Origin: Candidatus Yaniella excrementigallinarum
Lineage (GTDB): Bacteria; Actinomycetota; Actinomycetes; Actinomycetales; Micrococcaceae
Assembly: GCA_019113675.1 (NCBI GenBank)
Contig: DXHA01000097.1
Span: 1 to 64,000, forward strand
Direction: 5' to 3'
Length of the DNA: 64,000 nucleotides
The position numbers and the translations under genes were made by a program. Below, piece after piece: positions 52,060 through 61,340 of this stretch. The first letter of the stretch is position 1. Every line of letters starts with the position of its first letter. The notes under the pieces were generated by a model. The model saw only the letters and a program-made list of their open reading frames with translations, was not told the DNA's origin and did no database searches.

Positions 52060-52181
52060 GTTGGACTACCCTGAAGATTTTGCCCGAGCCAAGAACGGTG
52101 CAGGGACCGAAGGTCTTATATAAGACTGAGACTGGTTTCAAGCGGAAGCCAGCAAAATGATGAAGAAGGAGAACGGCCACA

Positions 52182-52376
52182 ATGCCGAAAATGAAAACTC
52201 ATAATGGTGCCCGTAAGCGCTTCCGCGTCACCGGGTCAGGCAAGCTGATGCGCGAACGCGCAAATCGCCGTCACTACCTGGAGCACAAGCCTTCGAGCTA
52301 TAAGCGTCGTCTCAAACCTGATACGACCGTTGCCAAGGCAGACGTTGCACGTATTCGCCGCATGCTCGGTGTTTAG
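52182..52376 (+). CDS. rpmI: 50S ribosomal protein L35
   Basis: [44 protein letters not shown]. Confidence 0.97.
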   Translation: MPKMKTHNGARKRFRVTGSGKLMRERANRRHYLEHKPSSYKRRLKPDTTVAKADVARIRRMLGV

Positions 52377-52448
52377 TCAACCATTACGCAGGTAGTAAAC
52401 TAACAGCTTTCCTCCCTGTAGAGGGAAAAGACAAAAGGAGTAGAACGC

Positions 52449-52832
52449 ATGGCACGTGTCAAACGTTCGATTAACGCAAAGAAAAAGCGCCGTACTGTAT
52501 TGGAGCGCGCTAAAGGGTACCGCGGTCAGCGTTCCCGTCTGTACCGTAAAGCTCACGAGCAATTATTGCACTCGTATGTCTACAATTATCAGCACCGTCA
52601 CAAACGTAAAGGCGATTTCCGTCGTCTGTGGATCACGCGTATTAACGCTGCCGCACGTGCCAACGGTATGACTTACAACCGGTTCATTCAGGGTCTGAAA
52701 CTTGCCGAGATTGAATTGGACCGTCGTATGCTGGCTGAAATTGCTGTTTCTGATGCAGAAACCTTCTCCGCTCTGGTCAAAATGGCAAAAGCGGCGCTGC
52801 CTGCTGATGTGAACGCGCCAGTCGCGAAGTAA
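52449..52832 (+). CDS. rplT: 50S ribosomal protein L20
   Basis: [42 protein letters not shown]. Confidence 0.97.
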   Translation: MARVKRSINAKKKRRTVLERAKGYRGQRSRLYRKAHEQLLHSYVYNYQHRHKRKGDFRRLWITRINAAARANGMTYNRFIQGLKLAEIELDRRMLAEIAVSDAETFSALVKMAKAALPADVNAPVAK

Positions 52833-52852
52833 TGCGCAACTGGGCATAAATT

Positions 52853-53719
52853 ATGCATAATCGCCCCGTCAATTGGATGGATAACCCAAACGCTGATCGT
52901 GTTAAACGGGTCGCCCAATTGGCGGGGCGTTCTGCTGTCCGAAATCGGCGCCAGAAGTTTCTAGTTGAGGGACCGCAGTCAGCTACTGAGGCTATACTGG
53001 CTCATTTGGGACGCCTGAATTTATCTGAACACGCAGCGCAAATGTGGCCGGCCGATAACACCATCGCAGAGGTCTATTACACTCAGCACTTGTCTACGAC
53101 AGATCGCCAATTATACGACTTGGTGGGACAACTGAACGGTAGCGTGTTTGTGGCCGAAACGTCCTCGGCCGTATTGCAAGCTATGTCTGATGCTGTGGTT
53201 CACCAGAACATCATCGTGGTAGCAAACCTCCCGTCCGCGCCTCTCAGTCCACCACGCGAAGCAGATCTTGCGGGCGTTCTTGTTCGAATTCAAGACCCGG
53301 GAAATGCGGGTACGATCATTCGGACAGCGGATGCTTCTGGAGCCGATTATGTAGTTACGACGTCGCAGACCGTAGATATTTATAACCCAAAGACGGTGCG
53401 ATCAACAGCCGGTTCGCTATTTCATTTACCTGTATACACGCAGGCAGATTTAGCTACTTTTGTGTCTATGTTTTCTGGCCAGGTTTTTGCCGCCGATGGA
53501 TATGGCGACGATACCTTAGATCGGGTAGATACGTGTGTACTGGCCAGACCAACTGCATGGCTATTTGGTAATGAGGCTCGTGGATTAGCGGACCAGGAAC
53601 TCGCATTGGCTAACCACCGAGTAGCTGTACCGCTCTATGGTCTGGCAGAATCTCTTAATGTTGCAACCGCTGCTACCATCTGTTTATATGCGTCGGCCAT
53701 GGCACAGTCCATCAGCTAA
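52853..53719 (+). CDS. TrmH/SpoU-family RNA 2'-O-methyltransferase
   Basis: VLVRIQDPGNAGTIIRTADASGADYVV, WLFGNEARGLADQELALANHRVAVPLYGLAESLNVATAATICLYA; follows rplT. Confidence 0.93.
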   Translation: MHNRPVNWMDNPNADRVKRVAQLAGRSAVRNRRQKFLVEGPQSATEAILAHLGRLNLSEHAAQMWPADNTIAEVYYTQHLSTTDRQLYDLVGQLNGSVFVAETSSAVLQAMSDAVVHQNIIVVANLPSAPLSPPREADLAGVLVRIQDPGNAGTIIRTADASGADYVVTTSQTVDIYNPKTVRSTAGSLFHLPVYTQADLATFVSMFSGQVFAADGYGDDTLDRVDTCVLARPTAWLFGNEARGLADQELALANHRVAVPLYGLAESLNVATAATICLYASAMAQSIS

Positions 53720-56685
53720 TGGCAACATAACTGCACGGCCCTGCCACCTGCTGGTTGTTCAGCAGATACGAGGACTGCGCGAGATACCACTGGTGGAACC
53801 GCAATAAGTTTTGGCCAAATCATCTGGTGTTCAGGTGAGGAATTTAGTGGCAAATAGAACCGGTCAGGAATCATCGCCAGCATTCGTCCGCCGGCTAACT
53901 CTCTTGAACCAAAAACGTAGATGGTCAAAATTGGTTCATGCTGGCGTAGTAGTTGAATGAGACAGTCTTCTAGACCTTGAAAACTTCCGGTAACTAGCTG
54001 AGTTGACCAACTTCCCCAGTCCGTGATGATCAAGGTAGTTGGTCGCTTATCAGTCAGTGAATCTTCTAGCCACTGAAGCAACTGCTTGAGTGTATCTGGA
54101 TCGGAACTGGTTGAATGAATATATTTATCCCAGCCAGAATTGTTCTGAGCTTGGTGTCCGCCGTCGAGCAGCACACACCGGTCGGGTTGCGATAAAACAT
54201 GTTCGCACACCACGTTGGCGGTCAGCTCAATACCACTGCCGCCTGCTCCTATCCAAGCCACAGATTTAGCCAAGAACGTGCCGTTTGTCTGTTGTGGTGT
54301 AGTACCCAGTGCGACCGGGTACTGGTCGCGTTGAGCAGGGTCATCGACTAGACCTAGGACCGCGTTACGTTTTGGAATTTCGCATGTACTTAGCTGAGCC
54401 ACACTTATATTTTGCGGTAGCTCCGGCAAAATTACCGGTTCAGGTATCGGCATCATCGTTGCTCGGTTATGCAGTTGATTTACAAGTGCCGTCCAGTCAG
54501 TTGTTGCTTGGATCCGTTGAGCATTGCTTTGTGAATGGGGCTGTATCACTATTGGTTCACTATTCAAGACATAACGGGCCGTCTGAAATAGCTGTGGCAG
54601 ATCTGCACCGGCTTTAAAATATGCCCGCCCGGGATTTGACGGAGAAATCCGAAAGGCATCGGCAGTGCCCAAAACTTCCCACGAGTCATGTTCTGTAGCG
54701 GTCCGCAAGCTGATGATGGCACCAATGTTGGCCCGAATATCGGAGCTAACCGCGCCTTGGGTTCGTTGTGTTGCGATAACGAGATGGAATCCTAGGGATC
54801 TGCCGGTGGCAGCCAGGCGTGCCAGAGTCTCTGCAGCAGTCGGATTTTGGTTCACTAGCACCCGCAACTCATCAATAGCCACGACAAGTCGGGGTAGGAC
54901 TATCTGAGGATAAGAACGACGGAATTCTTGATAATCAGGGACACTGTGGTCAGCGAATAATACTTCGCGTCTGTGAAGTTCAGCCGCAATAGCGTCCAGT
55001 GAACGAAACGATGTAGAAGCCACGTGATTCGTCTCGACACTCATAGTGTGGGGGAGTGGTTCCAGTATGTTAAAAGACGAGCCGCCCTTGAAGTCTAATA
55101 AAATTAGGCTTGCCTCGGTGGGTGGGTAGCGCTCAACCATCCCAATCAATACCGTTAGCAGTAGCTCAGACTTACCGGACCCAGTGGTGCCCGCAATTAA
55201 TAAATGCGGTCCGTCTTTTACCAAATCGATTGTCAGCCCCAAACGTCCGACACCTACTGCAGTAGTTAATGTGTCGGTGGCCCAACCTTGCATTGTAGCT
55301 GTAGACAATTGTAGGTAGTTTCCAGTGATCAGCGGCGCTGGTTGGTCCAGTGCTATTTCGTCATGGATGCGTTGCAGAACTGCGCTGCTGATGCCCAACG
55401 GCTCTAGGCTATGTGCCGAGATTGCTCCATCGACACGCTTCGCTGAAAGATCGATTACAGTTAAATGCTCATCAACCACCGCGGTAGCATGTCCGCAAAA
55501 CACCAATTGGTGACGATCAGGTCTGTACGAAACCAGGTTTGATACTTGGATTGTGGGCTTTCCACCAATGTGTCTGCCGTCTATGATTATTCCCGTTCCA
55601 GTGGCTTTTGCATGCCGGAATAACTGTGCCAGACACCAATTCCTAACTGCTCGCAGACTAGGCGGATCGCCTATTACCATGGTGCACTGACCAGGCTTCA
55701 ACGAAAGCGTCACGGCAACGGCAGTTTCTAGATGGGCATCCCAACTTCCAGGTTGTGAGACTTCTTCCATTGTGGCCTTGCGAATGCCTGTACCTACATA
55801 GATGATGGGGTGCTCCGGCTGTATCGTTTGTAAGCTTAGCGGATCAGGGTCTGTGCTCGTGAGAGCAAGGGTGAGCTGATGTGGAGCAAAAACTTCTGCT
55901 GCCATGGTTTCGGCTGTTTGATCGAGAGCGGCGGCAATTTGCGCTCTGAACCGTTTACGAGCGCGCCGATACTGCATGATCATGACGGCCGCGATGATCA
56001 CAGAAATACCGGCGAATAACAAGAAGTACCACATGCCGGTCATCACCATGAGAACAATACCTATCGCTAAGGGTGCGGCAGCGCCGATAACCTGCAAAAC
56101 CACGTTGGGTGGGGATGGGGCTTGTCCCGGTTGGATTTCGAAACTGCTAGGGGTCTTTGGTGCATTCAATGGTTTCCCAGTGCCCCGGTGTAGAAGAAAG
56201 CTTGTGCTGCCAGCTTGAAAGGGTTCACCGGATTCCCATAAAAACTGTGGCTGATCTATCGGGGCCACCAGCGTGCCATTCGAGGCCAGACGGATATCGA
56301 AGTGGTGTCCAGACAACCACGGATCACGGACCTGCGCTCGGGAAGCACCACGACCGACAGAAAGTTTGCCCCTTGTTAGCGGAAAAATACGTCCCGCATC
56401 GGAGCCAGCTGATGTAACTAAATACAACCGACTAGCAGTCCCAAACCGTCCTGCAGATCCGATAGGCTTTGCCACTAGTCGTCCCACACCGTCATCCCAC
56501 AGCTGAGTAAGACGCCTGAGCGATAACGCAGCCAGAGGACCAGCTTCGGTATGAAATTCAAACTGCGCGCCGCCCGGGAGGACCTCTTGCAACACAACTG
56601 ATAAACCGGCCCCTCCGTTATGAGGAATACGATTCAGCTGCCACCACGTCGGTGACGACACGAGCCCATAAATTTGCAACAGCAC
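53716..56685 (-). CDS. FHA domain plus FtsK/SpoIIIE (EssC/EccC-like) ATPase
   Basis: FHA-like KLSVGRGASRAQVRDPWLSGHHFDI, two TMs, Walker A AGTTGSGKSELLLTVLIGMVERYPP, Walker B LILLDFKGGS and a degenerate second ATPase domain. Confidence 0.87.
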   Translation of the reverse strand: MLLQIYGLVSSPTWWQLNRIPHNGGAGLSVVLQEVLPGGAQFEFHTEAGPLAALSLRRLTQLWDDGVGRLVAKPIGSAGRFGTASRLYLVTSAGSDAGRIFPLTRGKLSVGRGASRAQVRDPWLSGHHFDIRLASNGTLVAPIDQPQFLWESGEPFQAGSTSFLLHRGTGKPLNAPKTPSSFEIQPGQAPSPPNVVLQVIGAAAPLAIGIVLMVMTGMWYFLLFAGISVIIAAVMIMQYRRARKRFRAQIAAALDQTAETMAAEVFAPHQLTLALTSTDPDPLSLQTIQPEHPIIYVGTGIRKATMEEVSQPGSWDAHLETAVAVTLSLKPGQCTMVIGDPPSLRAVRNWCLAQLFRHAKATGTGIIIDGRHIGGKPTIQVSNLVSYRPDRHQLVFCGHATAVVDEHLTVIDLSAKRVDGAISAHSLEPLGISSAVLQRIHDEIALDQPAPLITGNYLQLSTATMQGWATDTLTTAVGVGRLGLTIDLVKDGPHLLIAGTTGSGKSELLLTVLIGMVERYPPTEASLILLDFKGGSSFNILEPLPHTMSVETNHVASTSFRSLDAIAAELHRREVLFADHSVPDYQEFRRSYPQIVLPRLVVAIDELRVLVNQNPTAAETLARLAATGRSLGFHLVIATQRTQGAVSSDIRANIGAIISLRTATEHDSWEVLGTADAFRISPSNPGRAYFKAGADLPQLFQTARYVLNSEPIVIQPHSQSNAQRIQATTDWTALVNQLHNRATMMPIPEPVILPELPQNISVAQLSTCEIPKRNAVLGLVDDPAQRDQYPVALGTTPQQTNGTFLAKSVAWIGAGGSGIELTANVVCEHVLSQPDRCVLLDGGHQAQNNSGWDKYIHSTSSDPDTLKQLLQWLEDSLTDKRPTTLIITDWGSWSTQLVTGSFQGLEDCLIQLLRQHEPILTIYVFGSRELAGGRMLAMIPDRFYLPLNSSPEHQMIWPKLIAVPPVVSRAVLVSAEQPAGGRAVQLCCH

Positions 56686-56880
56686 AGCTATCCTTCCTGA
56701 TCAGTTGCTCCCAATTGTGACCGACCGGCGAGTTGTCGCGTCAGTATGGCAACCTACCTGTGGATAGCTCGGAAATTTGACCAACTTATCCACAAAGCGT
56801 CGCTCAGGGGTTGAACCTCGTGCAAATATGGGTAAAAGTGAACTTCGTCACGATAACAGGTTGAGTTGGTTTGGAGCATA

Positions 56881-58107
56881 ATGGAAGCACAACAGTTGTT
56901 GGAATTAGAAGTCCGGGAACTGATTCGCTCTCAAGGTATTGACCCAACTGGACAACCCGATACAGTGCGTGAGCTTGTCGCTAGCGCTACTGCTAGCTAC
57001 GATCAGCGCAGTATGCATGCGCCTTTGCCAATGGTTCACAACATGGCGGCTACTCAACAGGCTATTTTCGATGCTGTAGCTGGTTTTGGTCCCCTGCAGC
57101 CACTGCTAGATGATCCTGACGTCGAGGAAATTTGGATTAATAGCCCTACACAAGTTTTCTGCGCACGTTCTGGAATTACCGAATTGACGAATATCTCGTT
57201 ATCGAGTCAACAAGTAGCAGACCTGGTTGAAAAAATGCTTAAAACGAGTGGTCGCAGGCTTGATCTGTCGACTCCTTTTGTCGATGCAGCATTACCGGAT
57301 GGCTCCCGCTTACACGTTGTTATCCCGGATATCACTTCGAAGCATTGGGCAGTAAATATCCGAAAATTTGTTGTTCGTGCTCATCGTCTATCAGACCTGG
57401 TACGGAAACAAAGTTTGTCAGCCCAAGCAGCAGCCTTTCTCGATGCAGCCGTTCGTGCAGGCCTCAATGTGCTTGTTTCGGGTGCAACCCAGGCAGGTAA
57501 AACAACATTGCTCAATTGTCTATCCGCTTCGATTGGGTCCAGAGAGCGGGTAATCACCGTCGAAGAAATTTTTGAGCTAAAAATCCCGCAGCGTGATGTT
57601 GTCAATATGCAGTGTCGTCAACCCAATCTTGAAGGTATTGGAGAAATCTCGCTACGCAGACTCGTTAAAGAAGCCTTACGAATGCGACCAGATAGAATTA
57701 TCGTTGGAGAAGTTCGCGAGGCCGAGGCGCTGGATATGCTCGTTGCGATGAATGCTGGCTTAGCGGGTATGTGCTCTGTCCATGCCAACTCGGCTCACGA
57801 TGCACTCGCGAAAATTTGTACCCTGCCGTTATTGGCTGGCGAGAATATTAGTCGAGAATTTGTTACCCCGACTGTAGCAAGCTGTTTCGACCTGGTGGTG
57901 CACTGCGCTCGTAACAACGACGGTAAACGTCAGATTACTGAGATCTTGTCGGTAGGACAGCGGGTCGAAAATGGGATCATCGAATCTGCCACGACGTTTC
58001 GGATAGATAGCGGTCAGTTGGTCTTGAACCCTACCGGCCTGATGAACAATCCGAAATTTGAGGCTGCAGGGATAAATATTCGTGATGTTATTGGTGGGCT
58101 CGCATGA
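56881..58107 (+). CDS. TadA/CpaF-family pilus assembly ATPase
   Basis: FGPLQPLLDDPDVEEIWINSPTQVF, VSGATQAGKTTLLNCLSASI and ALRMRPDRIIVGEVREAEALDMLVAMNAGLAGMCSVHANSA. Confidence 0.94.
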   Translation: MEAQQLLELEVRELIRSQGIDPTGQPDTVRELVASATASYDQRSMHAPLPMVHNMAATQQAIFDAVAGFGPLQPLLDDPDVEEIWINSPTQVFCARSGITELTNISLSSQQVADLVEKMLKTSGRRLDLSTPFVDAALPDGSRLHVVIPDITSKHWAVNIRKFVVRAHRLSDLVRKQSLSAQAAAFLDAAVRAGLNVLVSGATQAGKTTLLNCLSASIGSRERVITVEEIFELKIPQRDVVNMQCRQPNLEGIGEISLRRLVKEALRMRPDRIIVGEVREAEALDMLVAMNAGLAGMCSVHANSAHDALAKICTLPLLAGENISREFVTPTVASCFDLVVHCARNNDGKRQITEILSVGQRVENGIIESATTFRIDSGQLVLNPTGLMNNPKFEAAGINIRDVIGGLA

Positions 58108-58952
58108 GCGTCATTTTCGGGCTTCTTTTGGGCACTGGGTTGTTAGCGATCTGGTGGTCTTTTTGGCTCAGAAAAGCCAGGCCAGTACACCCTGCTCCAA
58201 CAAAACCCCAACAGCTCATTGCGCGCAGCGGTATCGCACATCTTACAGTTTCTGCAGTTGTGACTGTTTCATTGCTCTTGGCCGGAATTGTATTTATCTG
58301 TCTAACGGCGTTGACCGGTGCAGCTCCAATTGGTTTATGCTTCGGTCTATTTGCTGGGGCATTGCCTTGGGTAGCATTGGTTTGGCAAGGTAACCGGCGT
58401 CAAACAGCACTGCGCGAAATTTGGCCAGATGCCATCGACAACTTACGCTCCGCTGTACGCGCCGGCCTGACTCTGCCAGAAGCCCTGTCACAACTAGCAG
58501 ACCGTGGACCAGTAGAGTTACGTGATGCATTTGCAAGCTTTACTGCCGATTATCGGTCCGGTGCACGCTTCGACGATGCATTAAATCGGTTAAAATATAC
58601 TTTGTCGGACCCAACTGCCGACCGGTTGATTGCAGCCTTACAAATCACACGTGAAGTCGGTGGCGCTGATATCGGTCGACTCTTGGAAACTCTGTCAGAT
58701 TTCTTACGCGACGATGCCCGCACACGTGCTGAACTCGAAGCGCGTCAGTCATGGACTGTCAATGGAGCACGGTTGGCCGTTGTGGCACCGTGGGTTGTGT
58801 TGTTATTGCTGGCCACCCAACCACAAGCTGCAGCTGCTTACCAATCAGTGGCCGGTCTTTTCGTGCTATTTGCCGGCATGATTGTTTCTGTGATTTGTTA
58901 CCGCCTTATGTTACGAATCGGGTCGTTGCCTGCTGAACGGAGGGTACTGTGA
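58104..58952 (+). CDS. TadB-like type II/IV secretion F-domain membrane protein
   Basis: DNLRSAVRAGLTLPEALSQLADRGPVELRDAFASF...LQITREVGGADIGRLLETLSDFLRDDARTRAELEARQSWT. Confidence 0.88.
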   Translation: MSVIFGLLLGTGLLAIWWSFWLRKARPVHPAPTKPQQLIARSGIAHLTVSAVVTVSLLLAGIVFICLTALTGAAPIGLCFGLFAGALPWVALVWQGNRRQTALREIWPDAIDNLRSAVRAGLTLPEALSQLADRGPVELRDAFASFTADYRSGARFDDALNRLKYTLSDPTADRLIAALQITREVGGADIGRLLETLSDFLRDDARTRAELEARQSWTVNGARLAVVAPWVVLLLLATQPQAAAAYQSVAGLFVLFAGMIVSVICYRLMLRIGSLPAERRVL

Positions 58953-59881
58953 CAGCCGCGCTTTGGCTTGCTATCGGTCTGGCAGTTGCCGGTGGGATCG
59001 GGATAGCGCTATTGATTCTCGTGATCCTTCGATTTAATAAACCCGGCTTGGCTGAACGTATCGCTCCACAACTGCGAGGCCACTCAGCAGTTAATCCCAC
59101 TGAGCAACCCGCGCTAACGACGCTTGGTACGTTGTCCAAGTTGGTAGCGCCAGTTATTCAGACAGGTGTGGAGCAGCTAAACAAACTCAACCTGGGCAAT
59201 AATCAACTAGCAGCACGTCTGGCGCAGGCCGGTTCGCGGCTAAATGTCTCTGACTATCGAGCGCAGCAGCTCATTACGGCGGCATGTTTTGCGGGTTTGG
59301 CCACTGCGGGCTGTGTAACAGCTGCGGTAAATCACGCGCTGCACCCGCTAATCGGGCTACTTGTGGTCATCACAGCAACGACAGTGTCTTTTTTCGCCAG
59401 AGACAACTTCTTAACCAACCAAATACAAAAACGACGCACCAAAATCCTGGCAGAATTTCCTACTATTGCTGAGTTACTTGCATTATCGGTTGCCGCAGGC
59501 GACTCGGCTCATGGGGCACTTGAACGTGTTGCGACTACAGCCCATGGAGAGTTGGCCTATGAATTTAAGCTTGTATTGGCCGATATTCGATCCGGTGATA
59601 GTCTTCCCGTCGCGCTGAAATCTTGCTCCGAGCGGCTAAAACTCAACCCTGTTGAGCGTTTCATCACAGGTTTTATTGTGGCACACGAGCGTGGCACACC
59701 ATTAGCTACGGTCCTCTACGCTCAGGCAAGTGACGTCAGAGAACTCACCAAGCGTGAACTTATGGAAGTGGCTGGAAAAAAGGAAATTGGCATGTTGGTA
59801 CCGCTAATTTTTGGAGTACTGCCACTCACCGTTATTTTTGCTGTTTTCCCGGGACTCTCATTACTCAATATTGGCTTATAA
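58949..59881 (+). CDS. TadC-like type II/IV secretion F-domain membrane protein
   Basis: LLALSVAAGDSAHGALERVATTAHGELAYEFKLVLADIRSGDSLPVALKSCSERL; follows the TadB-like gene. Confidence 0.88.
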   Translation: MTAALWLAIGLAVAGGIGIALLILVILRFNKPGLAERIAPQLRGHSAVNPTEQPALTTLGTLSKLVAPVIQTGVEQLNKLNLGNNQLAARLAQAGSRLNVSDYRAQQLITAACFAGLATAGCVTAAVNHALHPLIGLLVVITATTVSFFARDNFLTNQIQKRRTKILAEFPTIAELLALSVAAGDSAHGALERVATTAHGELAYEFKLVLADIRSGDSLPVALKSCSERLKLNPVERFITGFIVAHERGTPLATVLYAQASDVRELTKRELMEVAGKKEIGMLVPLIFGVLPLTVIFAVFPGLSLLNIGL

Positions 59882-59898
59882 CCTTGAAAGGACCACAA

Positions 59899-60087
59899 AT
59901 GCATTTATTACTTTCTCTGTTAAGGTATTGTTCGGCAGCCCACCTAGCAAAGGACCGGGGCGATGTCCCTGGGTGGGTGATGATCACTCTAATGACTGCC
60001 GTACTCGTAGCGGGGCTGTTGGCATTAGCCGGACCGGCACTTAATGGCCTGTTTGAAGAGGCTATCGCACGGGTTTCTGGGGCCTAA
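59899..60087 (+). CDS. Small Flp-pilin-like/TadE-locus membrane protein
   Basis: AKDRGDVPGWVMITLMTAVLVAGLLALAGPALNGLFEEAIARVSGA, one TM, between TadC-like and TadE-like genes. Confidence 0.65.
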   Translation: MHLLLSLLRYCSAAHLAKDRGDVPGWVMITLMTAVLVAGLLALAGPALNGLFEEAIARVSGA

Positions 60088-60462
60088 ATGCAGTCCAGTA
60101 AGGACTCTGGCTCGATTGTTGCTGAATCGGCGATGATCATCGCACTGATCACTTTGTTGTGCGGCACCATATTGCAACTCGGCGTTATCATCCATACCCG
60201 CAACACTATGATAGACGCCGCATCAGCAGGGGCACGTCATGCAGCGTTAGCCGATCGTGCATTGGCCGATGGCAAGCAGCGAGCCACACAGTTACTTACC
60301 AGCTCGATTCCAAATGCTAGCACTGCTTATGTCACAGTTAACCGCGAAACAAGCGGCGAACTCATCACCGTCACGATTGATCACCAGATACCACTACTGG
60401 GATTTATCACCGGACCGATCCCGCTATCGGCAACTGCTCACGCCTATGACCTTACGCCGTAG
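60088..60462 (+). CDS. TadE-like pseudopilin
   Basis: SKDSG^SIVAESAMIIALITLLCGTILQLGVIIHTRN, class III prepilin-like motif with E+5. Confidence 0.82.
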   Translation: MQSSKDSGSIVAESAMIIALITLLCGTILQLGVIIHTRNTMIDAASAGARHAALADRALADGKQRATQLLTSSIPNASTAYVTVNRETSGELITVTIDHQIPLLGFITGPIPLSATAHAYDLTP

Positions 60463-60871
60463 TGACCATGGTTCAGCCACCGTGGAATTTATAGCATTAT
60501 CCGTGTTGTTGCTTATCCCAGCGATTTATCTACTTATTACCATCTCCCAGCTACAAGCTGCTGGTTATGCTGCTGTGGCTGCATCAGACCAGGCAGCAAA
60601 GGCATTAGCCTATGCTGGTAATGCTAGCCAAGCAGAATCCCAGGCCATTAGCACGGTGTATCTAACTGCTGAGGATTATCAAATAGCCCCAGAAACAACT
60701 ACCACGGCCATCCAGTGCAGTGACACCCCCTGCTCCAATCCCGGAACGCAGGTCACTGTGCACGTGTCTATCGATGTTCCGCTTCCGCTAATGCCGACCT
60801 TTATGGGTAGTCAAACGCGAATCGCCACGATGGAAGCCACCGGGTATCACGTCATTGGGGAATTCGAATGA
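60446..60871 (+). CDS. TadE/TadF-like pseudopilin
   Basis: RRSDHG^SATVEFIALSVLLLIPAIYLLITI, E+5 motif. ATG 60446 overlaps the previous gene; the ORF-track start 60257 is probably too long. Confidence 0.8.
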   Translation: MTLRRSDHGSATVEFIALSVLLLIPAIYLLITISQLQAAGYAAVAASDQAAKALAYAGNASQAESQAISTVYLTAEDYQIAPETTTTAIQCSDTPCSNPGTQVTVHVSIDVPLPLMPTFMGSQTRIATMEATGYHVIGEFE

Positions 60872-61299
60872 CAAAGCCGTTGCATACTGATGAAGGTCAA
60901 ACTTCGGTTTTTACTATCGGCGTCACCGTGGTGATCTTGCTGGTAGCCCTAACGATTAGTGCAATTATGTCGGTGACCCTGCAACACAGAAAACTACTTT
61001 CGCTTGCAGACTCGGCAGCTCAAAGTGCGGCTACGGCTTTTACGTTGGCCGATCCTGGCGACGGTACGCTGACCATAACCGATGCATCAGCAAGGCACGA
61101 AGTACAAGAGCACATGCGCATCCTAGGTGCGGCAGAGTATTTGAATGACCTGAATATTGAAGCCGTGTATGTGGAAGGAGATACCACTGTGCTAGTGCGG
61201 CTTTCTGCCACCGCACATCCTCCGGTAGTCAATTTTGTCGTTCCCGCCGGAATTCAAGTCTCGGCCGAAGGCACGGCTCGAACCCGACTTGAACAATAA
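60868..61299 (+). CDS. TadE/TadG-like (Rv3654c-like) protein
   Basis: TDEGQTSVFTIGVTVVILLVALTISAIMSVTLQHRKLLSLADSAAQSAA. Confidence 0.75.
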   Translation: MTKPLHTDEGQTSVFTIGVTVVILLVALTISAIMSVTLQHRKLLSLADSAAQSAATAFTLADPGDGTLTITDASARHEVQEHMRILGAAEYLNDLNIEAVYVEGDTTVLVRLSATAHPPVVNFVVPAGIQVSAEGTARTRLEQ

Positions 61300-61340
61300 G
61301 TTATGTCTTAGCCACTCCTTTCGCGTATCCTTGAAAAGCC

